NCBI RefSeq assembly: GCF_030812475.1
Contig: NZ_JAUSSR010000016.1
Span: 83,363-147,362, forward strand
Origin: Pseudomonas lini
GTDB lineage: Bacteria > Pseudomonadota > Gammaproteobacteria > Pseudomonadales > Pseudomonadaceae
Direction of reading: 5' to 3'
Length of the DNA: 64,000 bases
Position numbers and translations under genes: made by a program. Within the stretch, counting starts at the first letter, position 1. Each line of letters begins with the position of its first letter. The notes under the pieces are model-generated. The model searched no databases and was not told the origin of the DNA. It worked only from the letters and a program-made list of their open reading frames with translations. This document shows, piece after piece, positions 8,820 through 17,568 of the stretch.

Positions 8820-9539
8820 CTAGAAGTCACCCCAAAGCTGCTGGGCCACCGCTAGCGCCACCACCGGCGCAGTCTCTGTGCGCAACACCCGAGGGCCGAG
8901 GCGGGCGGCATGAAACCCGGCGGACTGCGCCTGATCAACCTCGGCATCCGACAACCCACCTTCCGGCCCGATCAGAAACGCCAGGGTCGCGGGCTTTGCA
9001 TGACTCACCAACGGCTCGGCCACCGGATGCAGCACCAGCTTCAATTCTGCTTGAGTCTGCTTCAACCAGTCTGCAAGCAGCAGCGGCGGATGAATGACCG
9101 GCACCCGTGAACGCCCGCATTGCTCGCATGCACTGATCGCCACCTGGCGCCAGTGCATCAGGCGCTTGTCGGCGCGTTCATCCTTGAGGCGGACTTCGCA
9201 GCGGTCGCTGAAGATCGGGGTGATTTCAGTGACACCCAGTTCGGTGGCTTTCTGAATGGCCCAGTCCATCCGCTCGCCACGGGACAGGCCCTGGCCGAGA
9301 TGGATTTGCAGCGGTGACTCCACTTGCCCGGCAAAGCTTTCATCGATCTGCACCACGACGCGTTTCTTGCCGACGTCTACCAGTGTTGCGCGAAACTCGT
9401 GGCCCGAGCCGTCGAACAGTTGCAACGCGTCGCCCTCAGTCATGCGCAGAACGCGGCTGATGTAATGGGCCTGGGCTTCGGGCAGCTCGTGCTCGCCGGT
9501 GCTCAGGGGGGCGTCGATAAAGAAGCGGGACAGTCTCAT
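8820..9539 (-). CDS. rsmE: 16S rRNA (uracil-1498-N3)-methyltransferase
   Basis: RsmE methylates U1498 of 16S rRNA in the assembled 30S subunit, using S-adenosylmethionine. The 239-residue protein is a SPOUT methyltransferase: an N-terminal PUA-like domain (about 1-70) is followed by the knot, with LIGPEGGLS at 189-197 and RLGPRVLRTETAPVVAL at 213-229. The start MRLSRFFIDAPL matches the family. It lies downstream of bioA on the same strand, but a 190-nt gap with a REPIN suggests separate transcription. Confidence 0.96.
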   Translation of the reverse strand: MRLSRFFIDAPLSTGEHELPEAQAHYISRVLRMTEGDALQLFDGSGHEFRATLVDVGKKRVVVQIDESFAGQVESPLQIHLGQGLSRGERMDWAIQKATELGVTEITPIFSDRCEVRLKDERADKRLMHWRQVAISACEQCGRSRVPVIHPPLLLADWLKQTQAELKLVLHPVAEPLVSHAKPATLAFLIGPEGGLSDAEVDQAQSAGFHAARLGPRVLRTETAPVVALAVAQQLWGDF

Positions 9540-9582
9540 GCGGGTTCTCTGGAAAAGGTGTCAATCATCTGAAGGTCGTTCC

Positions 9583-9695
9583 GACCTTATCGCTGGCAAG
9601 CCAGCTCCTACAGGATTTGTGGTTACCGCAAATTGTGTGCACGACATCTTACCTGTAGGAGCTGGCTTGTCGGATCGCCGCACCGCAGCGAAGGC
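9583..9695. repeat. REPIN between bioA and rsmE, right arm with 16-nt insert
   Basis: The left inverted REP (9583-9612) is ordinary; the right REP (9654-9695) contains TCGGATCGCCGCACCG in its stem, as at 7854. Confidence 0.85.
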
Positions 9696-9731
9696 GGCAG
9701 TCCAGGCACCCACAAGCTCAAGTGAATTCAA

Positions 9732-11138
9732 TCAACCCGGATCGCGAAACCCCGGATGAAAGTCCTTCGGCACCGAAACGCTGACGCTGTCACGGGTCGC
9801 GATGTCGATCCCCTCACTGGCCACTTCCGCGAGGAAGTCGATCTGCTCTGGCGTAATGACGTACGGCGGCAAGAAATACACCACGCTGCCCAACGGACGA
9901 AGCAAAGCTCCGCGCTCCAACGCATGCTGGAACACCTTCAAGCCGCGACGTTCCTGCCACGGATAAGCTTCCTTGGTGGCCTTGTCCTTGACCATCTCGA
10001 TGGCCAGCACCATGCCGGTCTGGCGCACTTCCGAGACGTTCGGGTGATCGGCCAAATGTGCGGTGGCGGACGCCATGCGCTGGGCCAGGGCTTTGTTGTT
10101 CTCGATGACATTGTCTTCTTCGAAGATGTCCAGCGTCGCTAATGCCGCCGCGCAAGCCAGGGGATTGCCGGTGTAGCTGTGGGAATGCAGGAAGGCGCGC
10201 AGGGTCGGGTAGTCGTCATAGAACGCGCTGTAGACATCTTCGGTGGTCACGCAGGCCGCCAGCGGCAGGTAACCGCCGGTCAGGGCCTTGGACAGGCACA
10301 GGAAGTCGGGGCGGATGCCGGCCTGTTCGCAGGCGAACATCGTCCCGGTGCGACCGAAGCCGACGGCGATTTCGTCGTGGATCAGGTGCACGCCATAACG
10401 GTCGCAGGCTTCACGCAACAGCTTCAGGTACACCGGGTGATACATGCGCATACCCCCGGCGCCCTGGATCAGCGGCTCGACAATCACTGCGGCCACGGTG
10501 TCGTGGTTCTCGGCCAGGGTCTGTTCCATGGCGGCGAACATATTGCGTGAATGTTCTTCCCAGCTCATGCCTTCGGGGCGCAGGTAGCAATCGGGGCTCG
10601 GCACCTTGATGGTGTCCAGCAGCAAGGCCTTGTAGGTTTCGGTGAACAGCGGCACATCGCCCACCGACATCGCCGCCATGGTCTCGCCGTGGTAGCTGTT
10701 GGTCAGGGTAACGAAGCGTTTCTTGTTCGGCTGGCCGCGGTTGAGCCAGTAATGAAAGCTCATTTTCAGCGCGACTTCGATGCAGGACGAGCCGTTATCG
10801 GCGTAGAAACATCGTGTCAGGCCCTCCGGCGTCATCTTCACCAGGCGCTCGGACAGCTCGATCACCGGCTGATGGCTGAAGCCGGCGAGGATCACGTGTT
10901 CCAGCTGATCGACCTGATCCTTGATGCGCTGGTTGATCCGCGGGTTGGCATGGCCAAACACATTGACCCACCAGGAGCTGACGGCATCAAGGTAGCGTTT
11001 GCCCTCGAAGTCTTCCAGCCACACGCCTTCACCGCGCTTGATCGGGATCAGCGGCAGCTGTTCGTGGTCTTTCATCTGGGTGCAGGGATGCCACAACACC
11101 GCGAGATCGCGTTGCATCCACTGATTATTCAGGCCCAT
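9732..11138 (-). CDS. bioA: Adenosylmethionine-8-amino-7-oxononanoate aminotransferase
   Basis: BioA converts 7-keto-8-aminopelargonate to 7,8-diaminopelargonate in biotin synthesis, with S-adenosylmethionine as amino donor. The 468-residue PLP enzyme shows the class III aminotransferase features: HDEIAVGFGRTG with Asp255, and the Schiff-base lysine as Lys284 in LSKALTGGYLPL. The N-terminal WHPCTQMKDHE is typical of BioA. It stands apart from other bio genes, as is usual in Pseudomonas. The divergent amine oxidase starts 222 nt away. Confidence 0.96.
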   Translation of the reverse strand: MGLNNQWMQRDLAVLWHPCTQMKDHEQLPLIPIKRGEGVWLEDFEGKRYLDAVSSWWVNVFGHANPRINQRIKDQVDQLEHVILAGFSHQPVIELSERLVKMTPEGLTRCFYADNGSSCIEVALKMSFHYWLNRGQPNKKRFVTLTNSYHGETMAAMSVGDVPLFTETYKALLLDTIKVPSPDCYLRPEGMSWEEHSRNMFAAMEQTLAENHDTVAAVIVEPLIQGAGGMRMYHPVYLKLLREACDRYGVHLIHDEIAVGFGRTGTMFACEQAGIRPDFLCLSKALTGGYLPLAACVTTEDVYSAFYDDYPTLRAFLHSHSYTGNPLACAAALATLDIFEEDNVIENNKALAQRMASATAHLADHPNVSEVRQTGMVLAIEMVKDKATKEAYPWQERRGLKVFQHALERGALLRPLGSVVYFLPPYVITPEQIDFLAEVASEGIDIATRDSVSVSVPKDFHPGFRDPG

Positions 11139-11360
11139 GTTCAGTCTCCTCGAGGCGGCTCGCGACAGGCGCGGGCAAACAATCGGGCAAGCCTATGCAA
11201 TGCGCGTCACGGGGACAACCCATTGTGTAGTTTGAGCTACTTTGTATAGGACGGTAGACGTCAGTGGCGGCGTTTTGATGGCTGACGTATTCTTCGCGGT
11301 TCTTTGGGTCCCCTGACTCGTAAAACCGCTATTTCCTCGTATATTTCCGGAGTTCTCTGA

Positions 11361-13124
11361 ATGTCTGCTGGTTGGCTGCGCGCCTGTGCGCTGGTGATGT
11401 TGGGGCTGTTCAGCGTGTCCGCGCTGGCCAAGGATAAAACGGCAATCGTGATCGGCGGCGGCCTGTCGGGCCTTACGGCCGCTTATGAGCTGCAGAACAA
11501 AGGCTGGCAGGTCACGTTGCTGGAAGCCAAGCCGAGCCTGGGCGGCCGCTCCGGCATGGCCACCAGCGAGTGGATCGGCAACGACAAGACTCAGCCGGTG
11601 CTGAACAAGTACGTCTCGACCTTCAAGCTGGGCATCACGCCAGCCCCTGAATTCGTGCGCACGCCGGGCTACCTGATCGACGGCGTGTATTACACCGCGG
11701 CCGACCTGGCCACCAAGGACCCGACCACCGCCGACGCGCTCAAACGCTACGAAAAGACTCTGGACGATCTGGCGCGTTCGATCGAAGACCCGCAGAACCC
11801 GGCGGCAAACAGCACGCTGCATGCCCTGGATCAGATCAACGTTTCCAACTGGCTCGATCGGCTGACGTTGCCAGCGACCGCCCGTCAGCTGGTCAACCAG
11901 CAGATCCGTACCCGCTATGACGAGCCTTCGCGCCTGTCGCTGCTGTACTTCGCCCAGCAGAGCCGGGTGTACCGTGGCATCTCCGACCGAGACCTGCGCG
12001 CGTCGCGCCTGCTCGGTGGCAGCCCGGTATTGGCCCAGGCTTTCGTCAAGCAACTGAAAACCATCAAGACCAGCGCCCCGGTCTCGGCGATTATCCAGGA
12101 CAAGGACGGCGTGACCGTCAAAGTCGGCAGCGTCGGTTATCAGGCTGATTACGTCGTCGTGGCCGTGCCGTTGCGCGCCCTGAACAAGATCCAGATGACC
12201 CCGGCGCTGGATGCCCAGCACCTGGCCGCCATTAAAGGCACCAACTACGGCTGGCGCGACCAGATCCTGCTCAAGTTCAAGACGCCAGTGTGGGAAAGCA
12301 AGGCGCGCATGTCTGGCGAAATCTACAGCAACACCGGTCTGGGCATGTTGTGGGTCGAGCCGGCGCTGAAGGGTGGCGCCAACGTGGTGATCAACCTGTC
12401 CGGCGACAACGCCCGCGTCATGCAGGCCTTCGGCGACAAGCAGATGGCCGATCAGGTATTGATCCGCCTGCACGCTTTTTATCCACAGGCGCGCGGATCG
12501 TTCACCGGTTATGAAATCCGTCGCTACAGCACCGACCCGTCGATGGGCGGCGCTTACCTGGCCTTCGGTCCGGGACAGATCAGCAAGTACTGGCGCCTGT
12601 GGGAGCGTCCGATCCAGCGAGTAGCCTTCGCTGGCGAACACACGGACACCTTGTACCCGGGCACCCTGGAAGGTGCCTTGCGCACGGGGCAGCGTGCGGC
12701 CAGCCAGGTTGAAGACCTGGCGGCGGGCAAATCCTTCGAGCCTGCGAAGGTTGTTCCGGCAGCGACCGCCGTGGCGGCTGGTGCAGTGGCGGCGAAGAAG
12801 GGCAACTTCTTCAGTAACCTGTTTGGTGGTTCGGATGACAAACCTGCACCGGTAAAAGCGCCAGTGCCAGTGGCTCCGGTTGCTCCGGCACCGGTTCCAG
12901 CGCCAGTTCCGGCTCCTGCGCCTGCTGCGGTTGAAGCACCAAAACCGGCGGCACCAGTGAAAGCCGAACCGGCCAAAAAAGCGCCGGCCAAAGCCCCGGC
13001 GAAGAAACCGGCAGCCAAGACCGAGGCGAAAAAAGCACCGGCCAAGGCACCAGCGAAAAAGGCCGAACTGGCAAAGAAGCCAGCGGCCAAACCGGCGACG
13101 ACCACTGAGGCTAAGGCTCAGTAA
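11361..13124 (+). CDS. Exported FAD-dependent amine oxidase with Lys/Ala/Pro-rich tail
   Basis: This is a flavin monoamine oxidase-like protein of 587 residues; the substrate is unknown. A signal peptide (about 1-23, ending VSALA) precedes the dinucleotide-binding motif IVIGGGLSGLTAAYELQNKGW (about 29-49) and LLEAKPSLGGRSG. The C-terminal FAD motif is FAGEHTDTLYPGTLEGALRTG. From about residue 492 onward the protein is a low-complexity run of Pro, Ala and Lys, with repeated PAKKAPAK units, resembling histone H1-like tails such as AlgP. The catalytic part ends before the tail. No partner gene is adjacent; bioA is divergent. Confidence 0.82.
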   Translation: MSAGWLRACALVMLGLFSVSALAKDKTAIVIGGGLSGLTAAYELQNKGWQVTLLEAKPSLGGRSGMATSEWIGNDKTQPVLNKYVSTFKLGITPAPEFVRTPGYLIDGVYYTAADLATKDPTTADALKRYEKTLDDLARSIEDPQNPAANSTLHALDQINVSNWLDRLTLPATARQLVNQQIRTRYDEPSRLSLLYFAQQSRVYRGISDRDLRASRLLGGSPVLAQAFVKQLKTIKTSAPVSAIIQDKDGVTVKVGSVGYQADYVVVAVPLRALNKIQMTPALDAQHLAAIKGTNYGWRDQILLKFKTPVWESKARMSGEIYSNTGLGMLWVEPALKGGANVVINLSGDNARVMQAFGDKQMADQVLIRLHAFYPQARGSFTGYEIRRYSTDPSMGGAYLAFGPGQISKYWRLWERPIQRVAFAGEHTDTLYPGTLEGALRTGQRAASQVEDLAAGKSFEPAKVVPAATAVAAGAVAAKKGNFFSNLFGGSDDKPAPVKAPVPVAPVAPAPVPAPVPAPAPAAVEAPKPAAPVKAEPAKKAPAKAPAKKPAAKTEAKKAPAKAPAKKAELAKKPAAKPATTTEAKAQ

Positions 13125-13180
13125 CGTTCAGGCGTAAAAAAGCGCGGCTTGAGGGCCTAATGCCGGTTAGTTGAGGAAAT

Positions 13181-13280
13181 TGTAGGAGCGAGCTTGCTCG
13201 CGATGGTCGTTAACGATAACGCGTGTTTGCTGGTTAAACGCGGCGCTCTTGAGTCCATCGCGAGCAAGCTCGCTCCTACA
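13181..13280. repeat. REPIN, left twin
   Basis: A REP doublet of the GTAGGAGCGAGCTTGCTCGC type with a roughly 50-nt loop. It is 98 of 100 nt identical to the REPIN at 13654-13753. Confidence 0.93.
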
Positions 13281-13421
13281 GGGGCAGCATTCGCGCAATC
13301 CACGATCCGGGTCCTACACGCCTCAGCGATTTATCAGATGCTTCCCACAAAGGAATCAGATCGAAATGATAGATAGTGCCTGATCTTAAATTCTATGTTC
13401 TTCAAAAAACTGGAGAGCATC

Positions 13422-13580
13422 ATGAAAGCACTGGCAGCAACAATAATATTGATAGCCGTATCTGGTTGTGCAGATGGTCGTCCAATGACAACAAATCATG
13501 GCACTGAACTAGCCCACAAATGCCAGATAGATCCGTACCACCATGATTGCTTGCAGCCCCCTTCAGTCCTCCATAATTAA
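13422..13580 (+). CDS. Very small putative lipoprotein
   Basis: A 52-residue protein with a lipoprotein signal: MKALAATIILIAVSGC, with the lipobox cysteine at 16. The mature part is only about 36 residues (two more cysteines and a histidine-rich patch, DPYHHDC). GGAGAG lies 7-12 nt before the ATG, which supports this start over an ATG at 13395. I do not recognise a family. It is the only gene in a 900-nt space and is flanked by two nearly identical REPINs. Confidence 0.55.
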   Translation: MKALAATIILIAVSGCADGRPMTTNHGTELAHKCQIDPYHHDCLQPPSVLHN

Positions 13581-13653
13581 TGCGGTGACGGCCAAGCCGG
13601 TCAGAAGGCTTTAGCCGCTGAGGCATGCCAGTCAGTGAAGCGAATGCGGCACC

Positions 13654-13753
13654 TGTAGGAGCAAGCTTGCTCGCGATGGTCGTTAACGATAACGCGTGTT
13701 TGCTGGTTAAACGCGGCGCTCTTGAGTCCATCGCGAGCAAGCTAGCTCCTACA
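13654..13753. repeat. REPIN, right twin
   Basis: Differs from the REPIN at 13181-13280 at only two positions, including the loop, pointing to recent copying. Confidence 0.93.
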
Positions 13754-13797
13754 GGGTTCTGTGGTGGACACCAATCTTGTGTTCACGCTGATCCACT

Positions 13798-13827
13798 GTG
13801 GGAGCGAGACCGGCTTGCCGGCGAAGG
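13798..13827. repeat. Single REP
   Basis: A degenerate single REP (TGTGGGAGCGAGACCGGCTT followed by GCCGGCGAAGG) with extra bases in its left half. Confidence 0.75.
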
Positions 13828-14018
13828 GGCTCGCACAGGCGCCGCTTTAAAATCCCGCCAGCCACTAACATCCGGCCACAAATTCGCCTTTAATCCTTCC
13901 TTAACTCACCTGTTTCATACTCTTCATCGTATTTCTCGATATTTCAAAGCGAAATTTTCCGCTTTAAATCGATAGATAACTCGATAGTCTTGATCGCAGT
14001 TCTTACAGGATTTGGGCA
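13828..14018 (+). other. AT-rich leader ahead of cytochrome b561 gene
   Basis: No gene is seen here. Base composition drops to AT-rich just before cytochrome b561. The stretch holds a small inverted repeat (AAAGCG at 13946-13951, CGCTTT at 13960-13965) and three TCGATA-like words. AGGA precedes the ATG at 14019. This is probably the promoter region of the cytochrome b561-yceI pair. Confidence 0.4.
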
Positions 14019-14570
14019 ATGCAGCTACGTAACTCGTCTTCGCGCTACGGTTGGGTCAGCATCTTCATGCACTGGGCAGTGGCGCTGGCCGTCTTCGGCC
14101 TGTTTGCGATGGGCTTGTGGATGGTCGGTCTCGACTACTACGACACCTGGCGCAAAGACGCGCCGGACCTGCACAAGAGCATTGGCCTGGTGCTGTTGGC
14201 CGTGATGCTGCTACGGGTGTTGTGGCGTTTTATCAGCCCACCGCCGCCGGCATTGCAAAGCTACAGCCGGATGACGCGCATCGGCGCCAGCTTCGGCCAT
14301 GGGTTTCTCTACCTCAGTCTGTTTGCAGTGATGATTGCCGGTTACCTGATTTCCACCGCAGACGGTGTCGGGATCCCGGTGTTTGGCCTGTTTGAAGTTC
14401 CTGCGCTGGTGTCCGGACTACCGGACCAGGCAGACACCGCCGGTGTGATTCATTTCTATCTGGCGTGGGTGCTGGTAATTTTTTCCGGCCTCCATGCGTT
14501 GGCAGCATTGAAGCACCACTTTATCGATCGTGATGCGACCCTGACACGAATGCTGGGCCGCAAAGCTTGA
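14019..14570 (+). CDS. Cytochrome b561 family protein
   Basis: This 183-residue inner-membrane di-haem b-type cytochrome has four transmembrane helices and probably moves electrons from the quinone pool. Likely haem histidines are seen in SIFMHWAVALAV near 18, DLHKSIGLVLL near 53, SFGHGFLYLSL near 94 and FSGLHALAALKHHF near 155. It is followed after 32 nt by a YceI gene, a pairing common in proteobacteria, so the two probably form one operon acting at or across the inner membrane. Confidence 0.92.
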   Translation: MQLRNSSSRYGWVSIFMHWAVALAVFGLFAMGLWMVGLDYYDTWRKDAPDLHKSIGLVLLAVMLLRVLWRFISPPPPALQSYSRMTRIGASFGHGFLYLSLFAVMIAGYLISTADGVGIPVFGLFEVPALVSGLPDQADTAGVIHFYLAWVLVIFSGLHALAALKHHFIDRDATLTRMLGRKA

Positions 14571-14602
14571 AGTTTAACCTCGACTCCAAAGGAATAGAAA
14601 GC

Positions 14603-15196
14603 ATGTTGAAAAAGTCGCTCGCCGCTCTGGCAATCGGTTCCGCTCTGCTGTCCGCAAACGTAATGGCTGCCGACTATGTTGTCGACAAGGAAGGCCAGCA
14701 CGCCTTCGTCGACTTCAAGATCAGCCACCTGGGTTACAGCTACATCACCGGTACCTTCAAGGATATCGACGGCAAGTTCAGCTTCGACGCTGCCAAGCCG
14801 GAAGACAGCAAGATCGAGTTCAACGTGAACACCGCCAGCGTGTTCACCAACCATGCCGAGCGCGACAAGCACATCGCCAGCGGCGATTTCCTGAACGCGA
14901 GCAAATTCGGCAAAGCCACGTTTGTTTCCACCGGCGTCAAAACCACAGGTAAAAACGCTGCGGGTAAAGACACTGCTGACGTGGCGGGTGATCTGACCAT
15001 CGCCGGTGTGACCAAGCCGATCGTGGTCAAGGCCACTTTCCTGGGTGAAGGCAAGGATCCATGGGGCGGCTACCGTGCCGGCTTCGAAGGCACCACCAGC
15101 ATCAAGCGTTCGGACTTCGGCAAGCAGAAAGATCTGGGCGCACAGTCCGATGCAGTCGAGCTGTACGTTTCGTTTGAAGGTGTGAAAGCGAAGTAA
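14603..15196 (+). CDS. YceI family periplasmic lipid-binding-like protein
   Basis: A 197-residue YceI-family protein with a signal peptide (MLKKSLAALAIGSALLSANVMA). YceI proteins form a lipocalin-like barrel that binds long isoprenoid chains; the precise role is not established. Family stretches seen are DKEGQHAFVDFKISHLGYSYITGTF and GDFLNASKFGKATFVST. The ATG at 14603 follows AAAGGAA; the longer form from 14567 overlaps the cytochrome gene. A strong terminator begins 18 nt after the stop. Confidence 0.93.
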   Translation: MLKKSLAALAIGSALLSANVMAADYVVDKEGQHAFVDFKISHLGYSYITGTFKDIDGKFSFDAAKPEDSKIEFNVNTASVFTNHAERDKHIASGDFLNASKFGKATFVSTGVKTTGKNAAGKDTADVAGDLTIAGVTKPIVVKATFLGEGKDPWGGYRAGFEGTTSIKRSDFGKQKDLGAQSDAVELYVSFEGVKAK

Positions 15197-15213
15197 CATT
15201 CGCGCCTGACACA

Positions 15214-15252
15214 AAAACGCCCCCGATCTCGCGATCGGGGGCGTTTTTTATT
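15214..15252 (+). terminator. Rho-independent terminator of the b561-yceI operon
   Basis: A perfect GC-rich hairpin (AAAACGCCCCCGATC with its complement, GCGATCGGGGGCG) is followed by a T-run. Confidence 0.95.
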
Positions 15253-15287
15253 GCCTGGCGCAATCCGCATGGCCACCGCAAATCCAC

Positions 15288-15377
15288 TGTGGGAGCGGGC
15301 TTGCTCGCGAATGCGGTTGAACATTCAACATTGATGTCGACTGACCCGCCGCCTTTGCGAGCAAGCCCGCTCCCACA
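15288..15377. repeat. REPIN downstream of yceI
   Basis: Inverted pair of TGTGGGAGCGGGCTTGCTCG elements, lying between two facing terminators. Confidence 0.9.
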
Positions 15378-15421
15378 TTTGATCTTTGGTGGATTCAATA
15401 TTTGTGCCTACCCTAGAAAAC

Positions 15422-15457
15422 AAAAATGCCCCGGATCGTGAAATCCGGGGCATTTTT
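15422..15457 (-). terminator. Rho-independent terminator of rhlE
   Basis: The stem AAAAATGCCCCGGAT pairs with ATCCGGGGCATTTTT; T-runs lie on both sides, so it can act in both directions. It is 16 nt past the rhlE stop. Confidence 0.93.
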
Positions 15458-15472
15458 TATGGCAGCGTTACA

Positions 15473-17347
15473 TCAGCGATTGCGTGTCAGCAACGCTGGT
15501 TTCTCGCCGCGCGGACGGCCTGGCAGTTGATCAAGTTGCTCAGGTGTCGGGAAACGATCGGTTTTCGACTCCTTGTGAATGATCTTCGGCGCTGGACCGC
15601 GAGGGTTTTGCACGGCCGGTTCCGAGAGCGGCTTGTCGTCGCTACGGGCCGGGCGGCGGTTGCGGGACTCTTCGCGACGGGCCTGGCCGTCACGTGGAGC
15701 GCCATTGCGCGGGCCGCTGCGCTTGGCCGGTGGCGTACCGGTGGTGGCGCCGTCGCTGCTGCGCGGACCGCTCGGGCGACTTTGTGGCTTGCCGCCGCGC
15801 GGAGCGCCTGCGCCAGCTGCCGCGCCTGGTGCCGGAGCACCCGGACGACGGCCGCGGCCTTGGGCCGGTTTGGCTTGAGGCACGTAGTCGACGCGATTGC
15901 CGAAATTATCGATATCGTCGTCCAGGAACTCGTCCGGAGCACGATCAGCGGCGGCGCGGGGGGCCGGGCGCTGCTGTTCGCGGGCCGGGGTGCCTTCGCG
16001 TGGCTTTTGTTCACGGGCCGGACGCTCGCCACGGCCAGCGGCCGCAGGTTTTTCCTTGCCGCCCTTGTCCTTGCCTTTGTCTTTACGACCGCCGCCACCG
16101 CCAGTGCCGTTCGGACCGTCGCCGCGCGGGCCACGTGGATTGCGCGGGTTACGCACGTCCGGACGCTCGCGCACTTCAGGTTTCTCGGCTTCCACCGCGC
16201 TGGAATCGAAGCCCATCAGGTCGCCGTCGGCGATTTTCTGCCGGGTCATGCGCTCGATGCTTTTCAGCAGTTTTTCTTCGTCCGGGGCCACCAGCGAGAT
16301 CGCCTCGCCCGAGCGACCGGCACGGCCAGTACGGCCGATACGGTGCACGTAGTCTTCGTCGACGTTCGGCAGTTCGAAGTTGACCACGTGTGGCAACTGG
16401 TCGATATCGAGGCCGCGCGCGGCGATGTCGGTGGCGACCAGGATCCGCACTTCGCCGGCCTTGAAGTCGGCCAGGGCTTTGGTGCGGGCGTTCTGGCTCT
16501 TGTTACCGTGGATGGCGACGGCGGTGAGACCGTGTTTGTCCAGGTATTCGGCCAGACGGTTGGCGCCGTGCTTGGTGCGAGTGAACACCAGCACCTGTTC
16601 CCAGGCGCCAGCGGTGATCAAGTGCGCCAGCAATGAACGCTTGTGATTGGCTGGCAGGCGGAACACGCGCTGTTCGATCCGCTCGACCGTGGTGTTCGGC
16701 GGCGTGACTTCGATGCGTTCGGGATTGTGCAGCAGCTTGCCGGCGAGGTCCGTGATGTCTTTGGAGAAGGTCGCCGAGAACAGCAGGTTCTGACGTTTGC
16801 TCGGCAGGCGGGCCAGGACCTTCTTCACGTCATGGACAAAGCCCATGTCGAGCATGCGGTCGGCTTCGTCCAGTACGAGGATTTCCACGTGGGACAGATC
16901 GACACTGCCTTGGCCGGCGAGGTCGAGCAGGCGGCCGGGGCAGGCCACCAGCACGTCGACACCGCGGGACATGGCCTGAACCTGCGGGTTCATGCCGACG
17001 CCGCCGAAGATGCAGGCGCTGACGAACTTCAGGTCACGGGCATAGACCTTGAAACTTTCGTGCACCTGGGCCGCGAGTTCGCGGGTAGGGGTCAGGACCA
17101 GCACGCGCGGTTGACGCGGGCCGTGACGCTGGGACTTGTCCGGATGACCGTTGGGGAACAGCCGTTCCAGGATCGGAAGGGCGAAGCCGCCGGTTTTACC
17201 AGTACCTGTCTGTGCCGCGACCATCAGGTCGCGACCTTGCAACACGGCGGGAATGGCCCGCTGTTGCACCGGAGTAGGCTCGGTATAGCCCGCTGCCTCG
17301 ATGGCGCGGACTAAAGCCTCGGAGAGACCGAGGGAAGCAAAGGACAT
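15473..17347 (-). CDS. rhlE: DEAD-box ATP-dependent RNA helicase RhlE with long basic tail
   Basis: RhlE unwinds short RNA duplexes in ribosome assembly and RNA turnover. The 624-residue protein has all helicase motifs: AQTGTGKT (45-52), PTREL (87-91), DEAD (160-163), SAT (191-193) and HRIGRTGRAGR near 335. After about residue 390 comes a roughly 230-residue disordered tail rich in Arg, Gly, Pro, Lys and Ala, probably for RNA binding. The start is the ATG giving MSFASLGLSEALV, the canonical RhlE start; an upstream ATG at 17422 would add 25 unlikely residues. Confidence 0.94.
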   Translation of the reverse strand: MSFASLGLSEALVRAIEAAGYTEPTPVQQRAIPAVLQGRDLMVAAQTGTGKTGGFALPILERLFPNGHPDKSQRHGPRQPRVLVLTPTRELAAQVHESFKVYARDLKFVSACIFGGVGMNPQVQAMSRGVDVLVACPGRLLDLAGQGSVDLSHVEILVLDEADRMLDMGFVHDVKKVLARLPSKRQNLLFSATFSKDITDLAGKLLHNPERIEVTPPNTTVERIEQRVFRLPANHKRSLLAHLITAGAWEQVLVFTRTKHGANRLAEYLDKHGLTAVAIHGNKSQNARTKALADFKAGEVRILVATDIAARGLDIDQLPHVVNFELPNVDEDYVHRIGRTGRAGRSGEAISLVAPDEEKLLKSIERMTRQKIADGDLMGFDSSAVEAEKPEVRERPDVRNPRNPRGPRGDGPNGTGGGGGRKDKGKDKGGKEKPAAAGRGERPAREQKPREGTPAREQQRPAPRAAADRAPDEFLDDDIDNFGNRVDYVPQAKPAQGRGRRPGAPAPGAAAGAGAPRGGKPQSRPSGPRSSDGATTGTPPAKRSGPRNGAPRDGQARREESRNRRPARSDDKPLSEPAVQNPRGPAPKIIHKESKTDRFPTPEQLDQLPGRPRGEKPALLTRNR

Positions 17348-17568
17348 GAGTAATCCTGTTTTAGTTAGGGCTTGGCCCAATGGGAGTCTTGCCTGGCGCG
17401 AATGGCGTTTAAGGGGACGCAATCCCGTCCGGTCCTGCTGGGCCTCGAAGGCTCATCTGGAGCGCTCGCGCGGGCTGAAAGCTGCGCTGTAGCGGGGTCG
17501 AGATGCCTTGAACGAGTCCGAGCGTCCGGGCGTGAGCCTGGCGGGAAGGCCGGAGTATAACAGAGCAA

